From a virus, in IMG/VR virus record IMGVR_UViG_3300030380_002089, positions 1 to 53,028 of that record: a stretch of 53,028 nucleotides of DNA; one strand, given 5' to 3'. A program made the position numbers and the translations under genes. The notes under the pieces are model-generated. The model saw only the letters and a program-made list of their open reading frames with translations. It searched no databases and was not told the DNA's origin. This document shows, piece after piece, positions 23,023 through 32,057 of the stretch. Position 1 is the stretch's first letter, and every line of letters begins with the position of its first letter.

Positions 23023-23394
23023 ATGAGTAACGAGGGGGATAATGTTGCTGAGAAACTTATGGGTGCGCTCATAAGTAAGATGGAAAATATGGATGCAGGT
23101 TTACAATTACTTAAGGCTGAGAATGCTGAATTGAAGAAAGTAGTTATGAACCCTGCTAATTTACTAAGAAAGGCTGGATTTATTTCAGCAGGTAATCGTC
23201 ATCCAGAGGATGTATTGCCTGATACTTTTAGAGGAGACTCACATGATGTATTGCTCAAAGGAGAAGATGGACAACCTATAGATATACCAAAGACAAATGC
23301 TGATTTCCATAGTATGGACTGGGCAGACATACATGCTCTAGCCGACCAAGCAAAGTCTTCTGGCGCAATTGGAAATGAACTAGGAATGGAATGA
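23023..23394 (+). CDS. Coiled-coil head-region protein sharing a C-terminal motif with the scaffold
   Basis: 123 residues from ATG 23023 (a GTG at 23008 would overlap the previous gene). An N-terminal coiled coil (about 5-45: EKLMGALISKMENMDAGLQL) contains MDAGLQLLK, faintly like the tag. The C-terminal part has IDIPKTNADFHSMDWADIHALA, which matches VEIPSTEELNSMSWDDVHRLA at the end of the prohead protease/scaffold protein. A shared peptide of this kind would fit a common docking site, for example on the capsid protein. Function otherwise unknown. Confidence 0.6.
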   Translation: MSNEGDNVAEKLMGALISKMENMDAGLQLLKAENAELKKVVMNPANLLRKAGFISAGNRHPEDVLPDTFRGDSHDVLLKGEDGQPIDIPKTNADFHSMDWADIHALADQAKSSGAIGNELGME

Positions 23395-23783
23395 TAAATA
23401 TGAGACCAAGATTTGAACCAAAACACAGTAAACTAGAAATTCTTTTGAAAGAAGCAAAGGAACTAGAAGAGAGAATTGCTAAGGCGCAGCCAAATTACTC
23501 TGGACAAAAAGAAGGTTCTATGGAAGGCTACGCTCGATTTGAGGGCCAACCATCCGGCGTACCTACAGCATTTTACAATACTAATAATATAGTTACAGAG
23601 TCAGAAGATGTGGCTAACAAAGGTGCAACAATGGAAAACAGTGATGTTTTGACAAGAACTTCGCCTTACTACCCAACTGCTTTTAGCACCACAGGCGCTC
23701 TTGAAAACTTCAAAGGTGGCGACGGTCCAACCTTATCAGAACTAAAGAAGTCTATTGACCGACTATCCAGCCGTCTAAATTGA
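23391..23783 (+). CDS. Small hypothetical head-region protein
   Basis: 130 residues, ATG 23391 overlapping the previous stop (ATGA). An N-terminal charged helix (KLEILLKEAKELEERIAKAQ) is followed by a Gly/Ser/Thr-rich, probably flexible middle and a C-terminal helix (LSELKKSIDRLSSRLN). The stop codon lies in the loop of an 8-bp hairpin that precedes the giant gene. No family recognised. Confidence 0.55.
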   Translation: MINMRPRFEPKHSKLEILLKEAKELEERIAKAQPNYSGQKEGSMEGYARFEGQPSGVPTAFYNTNNIVTESEDVANKGATMENSDVLTRTSPYYPTAFSTTGALENFKGGDGPTLSELKKSIDRLSSRLN

Positions 23784-23791
23784 ACGGCTGG
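23767..23791. promoter_or_regulatory. Perfect 8-bp hairpin before the giant gene
   Basis: CCAGCCGT (23767-23774) and ACGGCTGG (23784-23791) are perfectly complementary with a nine-base loop that ends in the TGA of the preceding gene. The hairpin ends eight bases before the ATG at 23800, where it could modulate initiation of the 5.6-kb gene. There is no following T-run, so a terminator is less likely. Confidence 0.55.
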
Positions 23792-23799
23792 TGGTGTGA

Positions 23800-26700
23800 A
23801 TGAGAGAAGGTCACCTAGACATTTTTGATAGGAACAAAACTATTTTTATTCAGTCACTCCATGACAATATAGGTAAAGCAGATGCTGGCGCTGATTATTA
23901 TTTCAGCGCTATTAACTTACAAAGACATGGCTACATACTTAGTCCTCAAGATGAAAGTCTTTTGAAGATGGTAGATTCTATTATCAAGCAAGATGAATTT
24001 GCAGATTCTCTTCAAGGTACTGCTTTAGGAGAAGGTTATGGTCTATTACCTGACCCTAGTTATGATACTTCGAGAGTTCAAAGACCACAGCCCGGTCAAC
24101 CGTTTACGGGTGCTAATATACAATTAAACCCCGGTGACCCTAATACAGATTCTCACCACGATATAGATTATTTTAACTCACATATGTTTCCTTTGTATGG
24201 TAAGATGGGAAATGTAATCTCTGACTTTTACTTACCTCAAGAAGCGGGCTTAGATAGCCAAAGTAAAATAGACGCTGGTAAAGAAAATCATTTTGATAAC
24301 AAGCATACCGTTGACGACTATAGTGATTATACTTCTAGTAAGCATTTGTTAAATCACGCACATTATCATAATCTTGACGCTGACATGACTAATCACGATA
24401 TTTACGACAGAAATTATAGAAATTGGCATTCTAGCAATGATGCTAAGGTAAGTCAGATTACTGCAAATATGCATGAGCAGGGTATATATGATGAGGCTAT
24501 AATCGACCATGAATTAAGAAAGTTGCATATGGATGAGGCTAAGCAAGGTTGGAATAAAAATCTAACATTTACTGATTACCTGTTAGGCTTAGAATGGCTA
24601 AATCCTGAACAAAGAAATCAGGCTTATGATTATCTTAGTAAAAATGGAATAAGTCAAAAGCATAACGGATTAAAATTAGAAGGTGGGAGTGATTGGAGAG
24701 GTAGACTAGTCCGTAATTTTCATCAAAGATTTGCTCCCGTTTACAATCATTGGATAGGTAAACCACAAAAGCCCGGATTTGGAGTAGCAGCGCAACGCAA
24801 AGAACTTCCCGCAAAAGCAAGAGAACCGGGCATCGAAGAAAATTTAGGAGCATTTTCTGCTGTTAAGGATGGCTATCAAAGAGCAATCGATTATTGGAAA
24901 AGTAAAACGGGAAGTAAAGCAAGCACTGCCGGACAATATCCTAGTTTGTATACTAGTCTTGAGGGAGTGCGTACATTACAGTTTAACCCATTGAGGGGTG
25001 GAATCAGGTCTGAAAATATTAACAATTTAAGGCCGGGTGATGTACCGGGTATGGAGTTCAAAACCATGCAAGTTATGTTGGGTATAGATAATAATAACAG
25101 ATTACACCAAGCAGGTCAGCATCCCCTCTATGGAGATGATTGGCATCCAGATGAAAGTCCATTTACTCAAGAAGAAATAGATAAAATCTTAAACAAAAGA
25201 TATGAGTTGACAAAGGAAATATATACTGGAAGAGTAAGTAAAAATGAAGCAGGGGTTCATTATAATACATTTCAAGATAAAGATTCGCATGACTCTGAAT
25301 ATACAGAAGGGGGACAATCTCACGATACTTTATCGACTCATTGGCAGAGACCATTTTTTGGAAAAGGTGGTTTAAGTAAACACCCTAACCTTTTGTTTGA
25401 TAAACTTCACAATGCTACAATACTGTATGGTAAAAATCACTTTGGTGCAAAACAACCAGAAAAGGATATTGTCGAAAGCGATGATATATATCAAGATATA
25501 GACTTTGAACAATTAAGGGGTGCTGATAATTTAGAAGGAGAATTTAGTAATGACCCTTACCACGATAAGTTCCATCCAGAAAATGTAACTACTGACGGAA
25601 AAGGTCACGAACACAGTCTTTGGTTTAAGAAAGATTCTGCGGGGAATAGAATTATGCCAAGGACTGATGAATTTGCTGATGATTCAGATGATAGAGATTT
25701 TTTACAATTCAGTATGAAATCTTTTTTAGCACCGTTTGCATCAAGACCTACTGAGTTGATAGAAGGCCAACATGAAACATTTATCGATAGAGGAGGCCCT
25801 CTCAATTCCATCAATAATTTATCACCATCTCAAGCCAACAGAGTTAAATTAGGACTTGCCTCTCAAGGTAATACACATGTGGAAAGACACGCTGAAACAG
25901 TAGCACCTGCTTATTCCAACCAATTAACCAGAGAACACGAAGACTTAACTTTTGACAGAGAAAGCAAAGATGCTGAAAAAATTAGAAACGCTTTGGCTGG
26001 AAGAATAAGTGGTGGGTTAGAAACTTATAATCGATTTTCTCATAAAGGTGGAATACACGACCCTAGAGAACAGTTGAAAGTAGCAGGGCGTGATGCTTAT
26101 TCTATAGCGCATGATTTACATTTACATGGTCCACCCGGCTCTCCAATTGACATAGGTGGTCCTAAAGGTCAACATCCTTTGGCTAGTGGAGAAAAGGGAT
26201 TCTTACCACTTACCTTACCATTAGATTCTCAAGATGGTATGGTCGATACACCAATGTCTAGGAATCTAAGGGCTAAACATGCACAGGAAAGTGAAGCCTT
26301 AGAAAATGTTATTGATGAATTAGAACAGAAGTTATCAGTAGCGTTACCTAATGAAAAAGAGGCTTTAGAGGATTTGATAAATGCAAATGAAGAAAGGTTA
26401 GCAGAACTTGATGAAAAGATGGAGAGAGGTTACGCACAGGTAGAAGCCAAGCCTTATGATGGAAATGCACCATTGTGGCTTCAATCTAGGGGTGAAAAGT
26501 TAGCGTCAGATGATAATGCACTTGCTCAAGCAGCGGCTATGTGGGCACCTCAGTTTCCTCAGTTGTTTGATAGAAGTTTACCACCCGATGTATTAGATGG
26601 TAATACAAGACAATTTGCTCGCATGATGAATGACTTTTTACACACTGCTCCTCACGAAGTGCATGGTATTCATACTCTTTCTCCTAACCAAGGTGTTAAC

Positions 26701-29382
26701 GAAAATGACCTTAGTAGGTCTAATCCTTTTGCAGAGTCAGCGAAAGATTTTGCACATAACAGTGATATAACTTTTAACATAAACGATTTTATGAAAGCGG
26801 GTGGTGATTTCGATAAATACTTGTCACAAATGGCTGATAAACTTGGATTAAATTATGATGATTTTCATACTAAAGAAACACTTAATCATTTCTTTGATTC
26901 AACTGTTAACCCCTCTTGGGAAACTGCAATCCAAGCGGGATTGGATGATTACCCAATACCAGTTCAAACTATGGGTAATTGGGCTAAATCTCATTTTCCC
27001 GAATTGTCTGACACAGATTTAAATCATCATTTGAATCTAATGAGGCAACCTAGAGGCTTTTCTCAGGCTGAAAATAACAATATTACTAATGCTTATAATG
27101 CTATAGAAAGAGCAATATTACCTCACAAAACAGGTATGGGGGGTAGTGTAAAGCGAGGTATAGGAGAGAGAAATGATATTTTAGGATTGGGTATACACCT
27201 CGCTGTAAGTCCAGATGAAAGAAAACATGATGATTTTAAATCACAATTAGAAGATATAAGCACCCGTACATCTAAAAATATTCGAGGAAGAGGGGATGTT
27301 AGTTCAGCAATAAATCAAAAATTAATGGACTTAAGAGATAAAATGCAAAATCTTTACACATTTCCAAAAGAAAAAGAAGCAGGTGTGAGTGCTAAACAAA
27401 GAAGAATAAGAAATAAATCTTATAGGCATCAGCATCTATTTGATTCTTTGGTTTTTAGTAACCCCGCTATAGAGCCGACTAGTGCCCCTACTTCTTTACC
27501 TACTGTGCAGCATCAGTTTGATTTACAACCCATAGAACCATTCGGGCCTGATGCAAAAGCAACTCCCTACTCTTTGTATAACTCATCAGGATTTATGCAC
27601 GAGTTCGGACATAATGTACCTGTTACATTTGATTATCATATAAATAGGGATGGGAAGATAGAAATAATGCCCTTCTCTGAACCTAAGCGTATGAGGCTGG
27701 TTCAGCCTACTCGTAAGTTTTGGGGTGCTTTGGGAATGCAAGATGTATTAGACGGCGTTGATTGGCGACAATACAACTTAGCAGAGCATCAACCTGCTCA
27801 ATTCAGAAATGATAGAAATACTTTCAACTCATTCGCTAAATCTGAATTTAACTTAGCAACCTTGACTAATCCAGATATAATAAGAAAAGAGATAGGTAAA
27901 GAAGTTCCTATTCTTCAACCAATGCATCGCATCTTTGAACTTGGGGACCTTGAGCACTTAAGAGGATTTACAGGAGATTGGATTGTGTCTGCTATGCCAA
28001 AAGGTGACAGGGGCTTTGTTAAGAAAGAAGATGAAGAGGTTTCATCTGATGCCTTTACTTTATCCGATGAAGACAAAGATAATTTCAAGAAGGTAACTGA
28101 TAACGATTATCATTTAGATGTTTTCAAAACTGATGAGGGCTACTACATATTTGATATACTGAAATACGATGATAAAGAAGTTCACGACATACCTATGGAT
28201 GAAAGAATAAAAATACTTAGAGGTGGATTAGAAGGTGTAGAAAACATACATGTTCCAAGCGCCAGTGATACTCGACTTACAGATGATGCTGGTCTTAAAT
28301 TGACTGTCGATAATTTACAAGAGGAGCATGATGAGTTGTTACTTAGGGATGCTAAATCTACTTACATGGCTGGTGAACTACGCCATCCTAAATGGGTTTT
28401 GTTGAGTCCCGGCAATGATGTAGTAGTCAGAGTATTAGAGCGTAGAGGTAACGGACCATATACTTACAGACTAGGGACTGGCCCAATTACACAAGATGAT
28501 GATTTAGGAGACAGGGCTGTAGAGTCTGATGGAGAAATGTACATGGATTTGGGCGCTGCTTTCGATAGTCCTGACAAATACAATGAGGGCGACCATGTGA
28601 AGGTTAATGTTTCTAATGTAGCCGAATCAGAAACTTCTGATGGTAATAAATTGTATACAGTAAGTGGTTCTGATATTCAAGAGGAGGCTGAGGGCGAAGG
28701 GTTAGTTAGTCAAGAAACACTTTCTTTGTTAGCCAAATCTGAAAATCCTCAATGGCTGTGCGAAGTCTATAGAGCAGGTAGCGGTATTAGAGTAACTATG
28801 CCTCAAGGAGATGTAGTTTACAAGTGTACACAATCTGGTAGTAGTTGGACTGTTCATAGTCCACTAGCGTCTAATACCTATCTCATAAGAATGTCTGAAA
28901 GCCAAAGACCTTACTGGGCACCAGTTGCAGGTGCTTTACTCAAGGCTGATGTGGAAATAACCGAGCCAGAGCAAGAAGATAAAGCAGAAGTGCACGAATC
29001 TAAAAATGATGGTAAGCCGTTGATGCCCCCTAAGAAAATAAAAGATTCGGAGTGGTGGGCCAATCAAAGTAAAAACAAAGTTTTAGTCAAGGGTTTACAA
29101 TTAGTAGAAAAGTTACTGAAAAGTGGAGTAGGTGCAGTAGGTCAATCGAGTACAGGTACTATGGGTCTAGGTATTGATTATGCTACCCCTATAGAATCGC
29201 CTATGGGACCGACTAATTTACACGATAAGAAAACTATGCCCGATTACGATGTTAGAGACATGGAGGAAGATTCTTCTATAGAAGCAGATACTGAGGAAAA
29301 GGAAGAGTCTAAACGCATGACTGTGCCTACAAAAGAAGGCGTTTTGGAGATAACAGAGGATTCTGCCATCTTCCGTACTTAG
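23800..29382 (+). CDS. Giant hypothetical protein (1,860 aa), probable virion protein
   Basis: One uninterrupted frame from ATG 23800. The protein is soluble, rich in Asp, His, Asn and Lys, with many Pro/Gly turns and no membrane segment or signal peptide. A charged coiled coil is at about 825-880 (ESEALENVIDELEQKLSVAL). The C-terminal 450 residues look like small beta domains (GNDVVVRVLERRGNGPYTYR; SGIRVTMPQGDVVYKCTQSG), then an acidic tail with WWANQSKNKVLVKGLQ. HEFGH at 1267-1271 formally matches HExxH, but the context looks like a strand, so protease activity is doubtful. It resembles the 14853 protein in His/Asp composition. It lies between portal and protease, where large ejected or head proteins occur. 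Confidence 0.7.
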   Translation: MREGHLDIFDRNKTIFIQSLHDNIGKADAGADYYFSAINLQRHGYILSPQDESLLKMVDSIIKQDEFADSLQGTALGEGYGLLPDPSYDTSRVQRPQPGQPFTGANIQLNPGDPNTDSHHDIDYFNSHMFPLYGKMGNVISDFYLPQEAGLDSQSKIDAGKENHFDNKHTVDDYSDYTSSKHLLNHAHYHNLDADMTNHDIYDRNYRNWHSSNDAKVSQITANMHEQGIYDEAIIDHELRKLHMDEAKQGWNKNLTFTDYLLGLEWLNPEQRNQAYDYLSKNGISQKHNGLKLEGGSDWRGRLVRNFHQRFAPVYNHWIGKPQKPGFGVAAQRKELPAKAREPGIEENLGAFSAVKDGYQRAIDYWKSKTGSKASTAGQYPSLYTSLEGVRTLQFNPLRGGIRSENINNLRPGDVPGMEFKTMQVMLGIDNNNRLHQAGQHPLYGDDWHPDESPFTQEEIDKILNKRYELTKEIYTGRVSKNEAGVHYNTFQDKDSHDSEYTEGGQSHDTLSTHWQRPFFGKGGLSKHPNLLFDKLHNATILYGKNHFGAKQPEKDIVESDDIYQDIDFEQLRGADNLEGEFSNDPYHDKFHPENVTTDGKGHEHSLWFKKDSAGNRIMPRTDEFADDSDDRDFLQFSMKSFLAPFASRPTELIEGQHETFIDRGGPLNSINNLSPSQANRVKLGLASQGNTHVERHAETVAPAYSNQLTREHEDLTFDRESKDAEKIRNALAGRISGGLETYNRFSHKGGIHDPREQLKVAGRDAYSIAHDLHLHGPPGSPIDIGGPKGQHPLASGEKGFLPLTLPLDSQDGMVDTPMSRNLRAKHAQESEALENVIDELEQKLSVALPNEKEALEDLINANEERLAELDEKMERGYAQVEAKPYDGNAPLWLQSRGEKLASDDNALAQAAAMWAPQFPQLFDRSLPPDVLDGNTRQFARMMNDFLHTAPHEVHGIHTLSPNQGVNENDLSRSNPFAESAKDFAHNSDITFNINDFMKAGGDFDKYLSQMADKLGLNYDDFHTKETLNHFFDSTVNPSWETAIQAGLDDYPIPVQTMGNWAKSHFPELSDTDLNHHLNLMRQPRGFSQAENNNITNAYNAIERAILPHKTGMGGSVKRGIGERNDILGLGIHLAVSPDERKHDDFKSQLEDISTRTSKNIRGRGDVSSAINQKLMDLRDKMQNLYTFPKEKEAGVSAKQRRIRNKSYRHQHLFDSLVFSNPAIEPTSAPTSLPTVQHQFDLQPIEPFGPDAKATPYSLYNSSGFMHEFGHNVPVTFDYHINRDGKIEIMPFSEPKRMRLVQPTRKFWGALGMQDVLDGVDWRQYNLAEHQPAQFRNDRNTFNSFAKSEFNLATLTNPDIIRKEIGKEVPILQPMHRIFELGDLEHLRGFTGDWIVSAMPKGDRGFVKKEDEEVSSDAFTLSDEDKDNFKKVTDNDYHLDVFKTDEGYYIFDILKYDDKEVHDIPMDERIKILRGGLEGVENIHVPSASDTRLTDDAGLKLTVDNLQEEHDELLLRDAKSTYMAGELRHPKWVLLSPGNDVVVRVLERRGNGPYTYRLGTGPITQDDDLGDRAVESDGEMYMDLGAAFDSPDKYNEGDHVKVNVSNVAESETSDGNKLYTVSGSDIQEEAEGEGLVSQETLSLLAKSENPQWLCEVYRAGSGIRVTMPQGDVVYKCTQSGSSWTVHSPLASNTYLIRMSESQRPYWAPVAGALLKADVEITEPEQEDKAEVHESKNDGKPLMPPKKIKDSEWWANQSKNKVLVKGLQLVEKLLKSGVGAVGQSSTGTMGLGIDYATPIESPMGPTNLHDKKTMPDYDVRDMEEDSSIEADTEEKEESKRMTVPTKEGVLEITEDSAIFRT

Positions 29383-29390
29383 TTATATAG
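29383..29390 (+). promoter_or_regulatory. TATA-like box of the protease/capsid unit
   Basis: TTATATAG lies directly after the giant gene's stop and 24-31 bases before the ATG at 29414. This is the distance expected for an archaeal TATA box of a leaderless transcript and argues for a separate promoter for the capsid genes. An ATG at 29392 opens only a 23-codon frame. Confidence 0.5.
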
Positions 29391-29413
29391 TATGAGCATT
29401 GTCTATAGAAGCA

Positions 29414-30832
29414 ATGACAGCCTCATCTTTGCTGAGAACCTCTCCGGTTTCGCATTTTGGTGACATTAACATTATCAAGGCTGACAATGACTTGGTTATC
29501 GCTGGATATGCATCTGTTGAGATGGTAGATAAGCAAGGGGATTTAATTACTCGTGGCGCTTTGAAAAACGCCTTTGGTGACTTTATGAAAGCAAATGGCT
29601 ATCGCAATGTTCAACTAGCACATTCCAACATACAAGTAGGGGAAGTAATTCCTAACTATACAGACTCTGACGGAAGAGTTTGGAAATCCGGTGTCGATGA
29701 TGCCGGAATGTTTGTAGTAATTAAACTACGAGATGATATAGAAAAGGCAAGAGAAGTTGCCAACGAGATTCGCAAAGGTGCCCTTAGAGGTTTCAGCATC
29801 GGAGGACAGGCATTCAAAAGAATGAATAAGTCTGACGATAAACATGGAAATTATACAGAGATTTCCAAGTTGGAACTACATGAGGTTACTATTTGTGAAA
29901 AAGGTATAAACCCGGAGGCGACATTCCGTATATTGAAGGAGGACAATAGTATGACAAATGAAAATAATGCAATGACTGAACTATCGAGTGTGTTAGACAG
30001 ATTGAATGGCCGCCTTGACGCAATGGAAAAAGGCGAATTTGCTAAAGAAATGGATGACAAAGCCATGCCGGAAGGTCTTAGAGAACACATGGAAGATAAG
30101 AAAAAAGATAAAAAAGACGAGGCTAAAGAAATGGCTGAGGATAATGAAGATAAGAAAATGTACGGTGCCGACCACAAAGGTATGCATGGTGAAATGGCTA
30201 AGGGTGAAGAATACTCTGATGTTATCTCCAGCGACTACCTGAACTGGATGGAAAGTACCTTGAAAGGACAAGGTGTTGACATTGGTGGCGCTCGTGCTCA
30301 CTTTGACAGCGTATCTAAAGCAAATCTTGGTAGCACACCAGAAGCAATTGGTGACGGTGCTGACTACTTCGCTGGACAAGTTAAGGGTCGTGCCCAAGAA
30401 GGCGGAAACCCATCAACTGGTGCTGTTGGTAAAATAAACAGTGGTAAAGAAGTAGCCAAAGGTTACCTAAGCCCAAGTAATGTTACCTCTGCTGATGTAG
30501 AGGCTGCTTATGAAGTTTACAAAGCCGCTGCTCTTGAAGAACAATTCAAAAGCAATCTAAACGGTGTATTCGCTGAAAGACTTAACAAAGAACTTACTTC
30601 GGAAGCCCAAGCAAGAGAAGCCGCTTCATTCGATGCAAGAACACCACTTGCTAACATCGAAAAGGCTCTATCTGACTTGAGTTCAAGAATCGACAATATC
30701 TCCACTGCTGCTCCAGAAGCAACAATTCGCAAGAGCAGTGACATGTCCAAAGTTGAAATACCATCAACTGAGGAACTTAACTCAATGAGTTGGGATGATG
30801 TACACAGACTAGCAGGGAGTGTCTGGAACTAG
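29414..30832 (+). CDS. Prohead protease fused to scaffold domain
   Basis: 472 residues from ATG 29414 (an in-frame TTG at 29399 adds five). HK97-type prohead proteases (peptidase family S78) mature the capsid and cleave the scaffold. The protease core occupies about 10-175: GYASVEMVDKQGDLI, catalytic His at 70 in QLAHSN, catalytic Ser at 128 in RGFSIGG, and LELHEVTICEKGINPEA. From about residue 180 the chain becomes a scaffold: charged coiled coil with Lys/Glu/Asp clusters (EHMEDKKKDKKDEAKEMAED), then a helical C-terminus ending in IPSTEELNSMSWDDVHRLAG, probably a capsid-binding peptide. It is immediately followed by the capsid gene. An internal ribosome site probably yields the scaffold alone. 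Confidence 0.92.
   Translation: MTASSLLRTSPVSHFGDINIIKADNDLVIAGYASVEMVDKQGDLITRGALKNAFGDFMKANGYRNVQLAHSNIQVGEVIPNYTDSDGRVWKSGVDDAGMFVVIKLRDDIEKAREVANEIRKGALRGFSIGGQAFKRMNKSDDKHGNYTEISKLELHEVTICEKGINPEATFRILKEDNSMTNENNAMTELSSVLDRLNGRLDAMEKGEFAKEMDDKAMPEGLREHMEDKKKDKKDEAKEMAEDNEDKKMYGADHKGMHGEMAKGEEYSDVISSDYLNWMESTLKGQGVDIGGARAHFDSVSKANLGSTPEAIGDGADYFAGQVKGRAQEGGNPSTGAVGKINSGKEVAKGYLSPSNVTSADVEAAYEVYKAAALEEQFKSNLNGVFAERLNKELTSEAQAREAASFDARTPLANIEKALSDLSSRIDNISTAAPEATIRKSSDMSKVEIPSTEELNSMSWDDVHRLAGSVWN
29935..29942 (+). promoter_or_regulatory. Internal ribosome binding site for a separate scaffold
   Basis: GAAGGAGG lies eight bases before the in-frame ATG at 29951, inside the protease gene at the border between protease and scaffold domains. 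It closely matches the site in front of the capsid gene (AAAGGAGG, 30835-30842). Such a strong site inside a gene is unlikely to be accidental. Confidence 0.7.
29951..30832 (+). CDS. Scaffold protein by internal initiation (nested)
   Basis: 293 residues starting at the in-frame ATG 29951 within the protease/scaffold gene, preceded by GAAGGAGG at ideal distance. The product would contain only the coiled coil, the charged linker and the C-terminal capsid-binding-like peptide. Nested scaffold expression is known from phage lambda (C and Nu3). It would provide many scaffold copies per protease copy. The internal start is inferred from sequence, not shown. Confidence 0.55.
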   Translation: MTNENNAMTELSSVLDRLNGRLDAMEKGEFAKEMDDKAMPEGLREHMEDKKKDKKDEAKEMAEDNEDKKMYGADHKGMHGEMAKGEEYSDVISSDYLNWMESTLKGQGVDIGGARAHFDSVSKANLGSTPEAIGDGADYFAGQVKGRAQEGGNPSTGAVGKINSGKEVAKGYLSPSNVTSADVEAAYEVYKAAALEEQFKSNLNGVFAERLNKELTSEAQAREAASFDARTPLANIEKALSDLSSRIDNISTAAPEATIRKSSDMSKVEIPSTEELNSMSWDDVHRLAGSVWN

Positions 30833-30849
30833 ATAAAGGAGGACTATAT

Positions 30850-32019
30850 ATGGCAAGAAATTATATGAGAACAGTAAATGATATGGAGCGCTATTATTAT
30901 GGCGCTGGGCAAAGCATGGGGTATTCCTACAGTGGTTCTGAACTACTAAAGGCAGATGCACCTATGCTTTCCACTACAGCGGGAACATACCAAGCAATAT
31001 ACGGTAGAAAAGTATGGAGCCAGTTGAACCAAGAGTTCAACGCATTCTCCATCCTACCTAAGAAACCTTGGGACAGAAGTGGATGGCGTGTTGTAACCGC
31101 TAAGCCTTCTGACACAGTTGGTGGAGGAATTGCAGAGAACGGTACTCTACCGGAAACTCAAAAACCAACTTTCCAAAATGTTGCAGCGAAGCCAAAGACC
31201 GTCGCTCACTCATTCGATATGTCTGAGATGGCAATTTTCCTAAACGATAAAGATGATGGTCTAGGTGACATTCGCTCAGTATTGAAAGAAGAAATGGGTA
31301 AGCACCACGCAGAGATGATTAACAAAATGCTACTTAGAGACACTGACACCCCAGCAGGTAATGATATTGAGTCACTTGACCGTGTTACCGCCGGTCACGC
31401 TGCAAGTTTAACTACCAGTACAAGTGCAATTGCAGATGGAACAGGTCACATCAGTGCAGCAACTGACTTAGATATTTATTCAATAAACCGTGAGACTAAC
31501 GCTTCATGGGCTAACGCTGAAATGTCAGTTAACGGTATTTCTGGTACCCCTACCAACAGAACTCTATCTCTCGACCACTTTGATGAATTATTCAGAAAGA
31601 TTTGGCAGAGAGGTGGTAATCCAAAGGTTATGCTAACTGGATATGACACTTTGATGAGACTTCAACAACTTCTACAAAGCCAACAAAGGTTCATGGAAGA
31701 AAAGCGTGTTGTACCAACTTACAACGGTGTCAAGGGTGTCCCCGGTATGGAAGCAGGGTTTATCGTCGCTACCTACAATGGTGTACCAATCATCCCATCT
31801 AAGGATGTTGAAGCCGATGGTATCAGCAGAATTTACATGTTAGACACTGACTACTTATACTACAGCACTGCTAAGCCTACACAATACTTTGAATCTGGTA
31901 TCGAAACTGGAGACCCATTCGCCATTAACAGACTTGGACAGGAAGGGCTTTATCGAACCATGGGTGAAATATGGACAACTTTCTTTGGAGGTCAAGGTTC
32001 AATCCGTGACTTACAGTAA
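30850..32019 (+). CDS. Major capsid protein, HK97 fold
   Basis: 389 residues, ATG 30850 behind AAAGGAGG (7-base gap). It forms the hexamers and pentamers of the head. Position immediately after protease/scaffold, length and pattern fit HK97-type capsid proteins of archaeal and marine tailed viruses: a helical N-arm, a segment around AKPSDTVGGGIAENGTLPET (E-loop region), the long spine-helix segment LKEEMGKHHAEMINKMLL, the P-domain-like HFDELFRKIWQRGGNPKVML, and A-domain strands with GVPIIPSKDVEADGISRIYM. No extra domain. The codon and ribosome-site strength suits a highly expressed gene. Confidence 0.92.
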   Translation: MARNYMRTVNDMERYYYGAGQSMGYSYSGSELLKADAPMLSTTAGTYQAIYGRKVWSQLNQEFNAFSILPKKPWDRSGWRVVTAKPSDTVGGGIAENGTLPETQKPTFQNVAAKPKTVAHSFDMSEMAIFLNDKDDGLGDIRSVLKEEMGKHHAEMINKMLLRDTDTPAGNDIESLDRVTAGHAASLTTSTSAIADGTGHISAATDLDIYSINRETNASWANAEMSVNGISGTPTNRTLSLDHFDELFRKIWQRGGNPKVMLTGYDTLMRLQQLLQSQQRFMEEKRVVPTYNGVKGVPGMEAGFIVATYNGVPIIPSKDVEADGISRIYMLDTDYLYYSTAKPTQYFESGIETGDPFAINRLGQEGLYRTMGEIWTTFFGGQGSIRDLQ

Positions 32020-32057
32020 GGAGAATAATGGAGAAAAAATATAGGAGATGATTAAAT

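Noticed and set aside
27598-27612. HEFGH (HExxH-type metalloprotease motif) in the giant protein at 23800
   Set aside because: The third ligand spacing of metzincins is missing and the following sequence reads as a beta hairpin, not the helix needed for a zinc site. Probably chance.
29392-29463. ATG with a short frame just before the protease start
   Set aside because: It ends after 23 codons and is out of frame with the protease; ATG 29414 or TTG 29399 are better.
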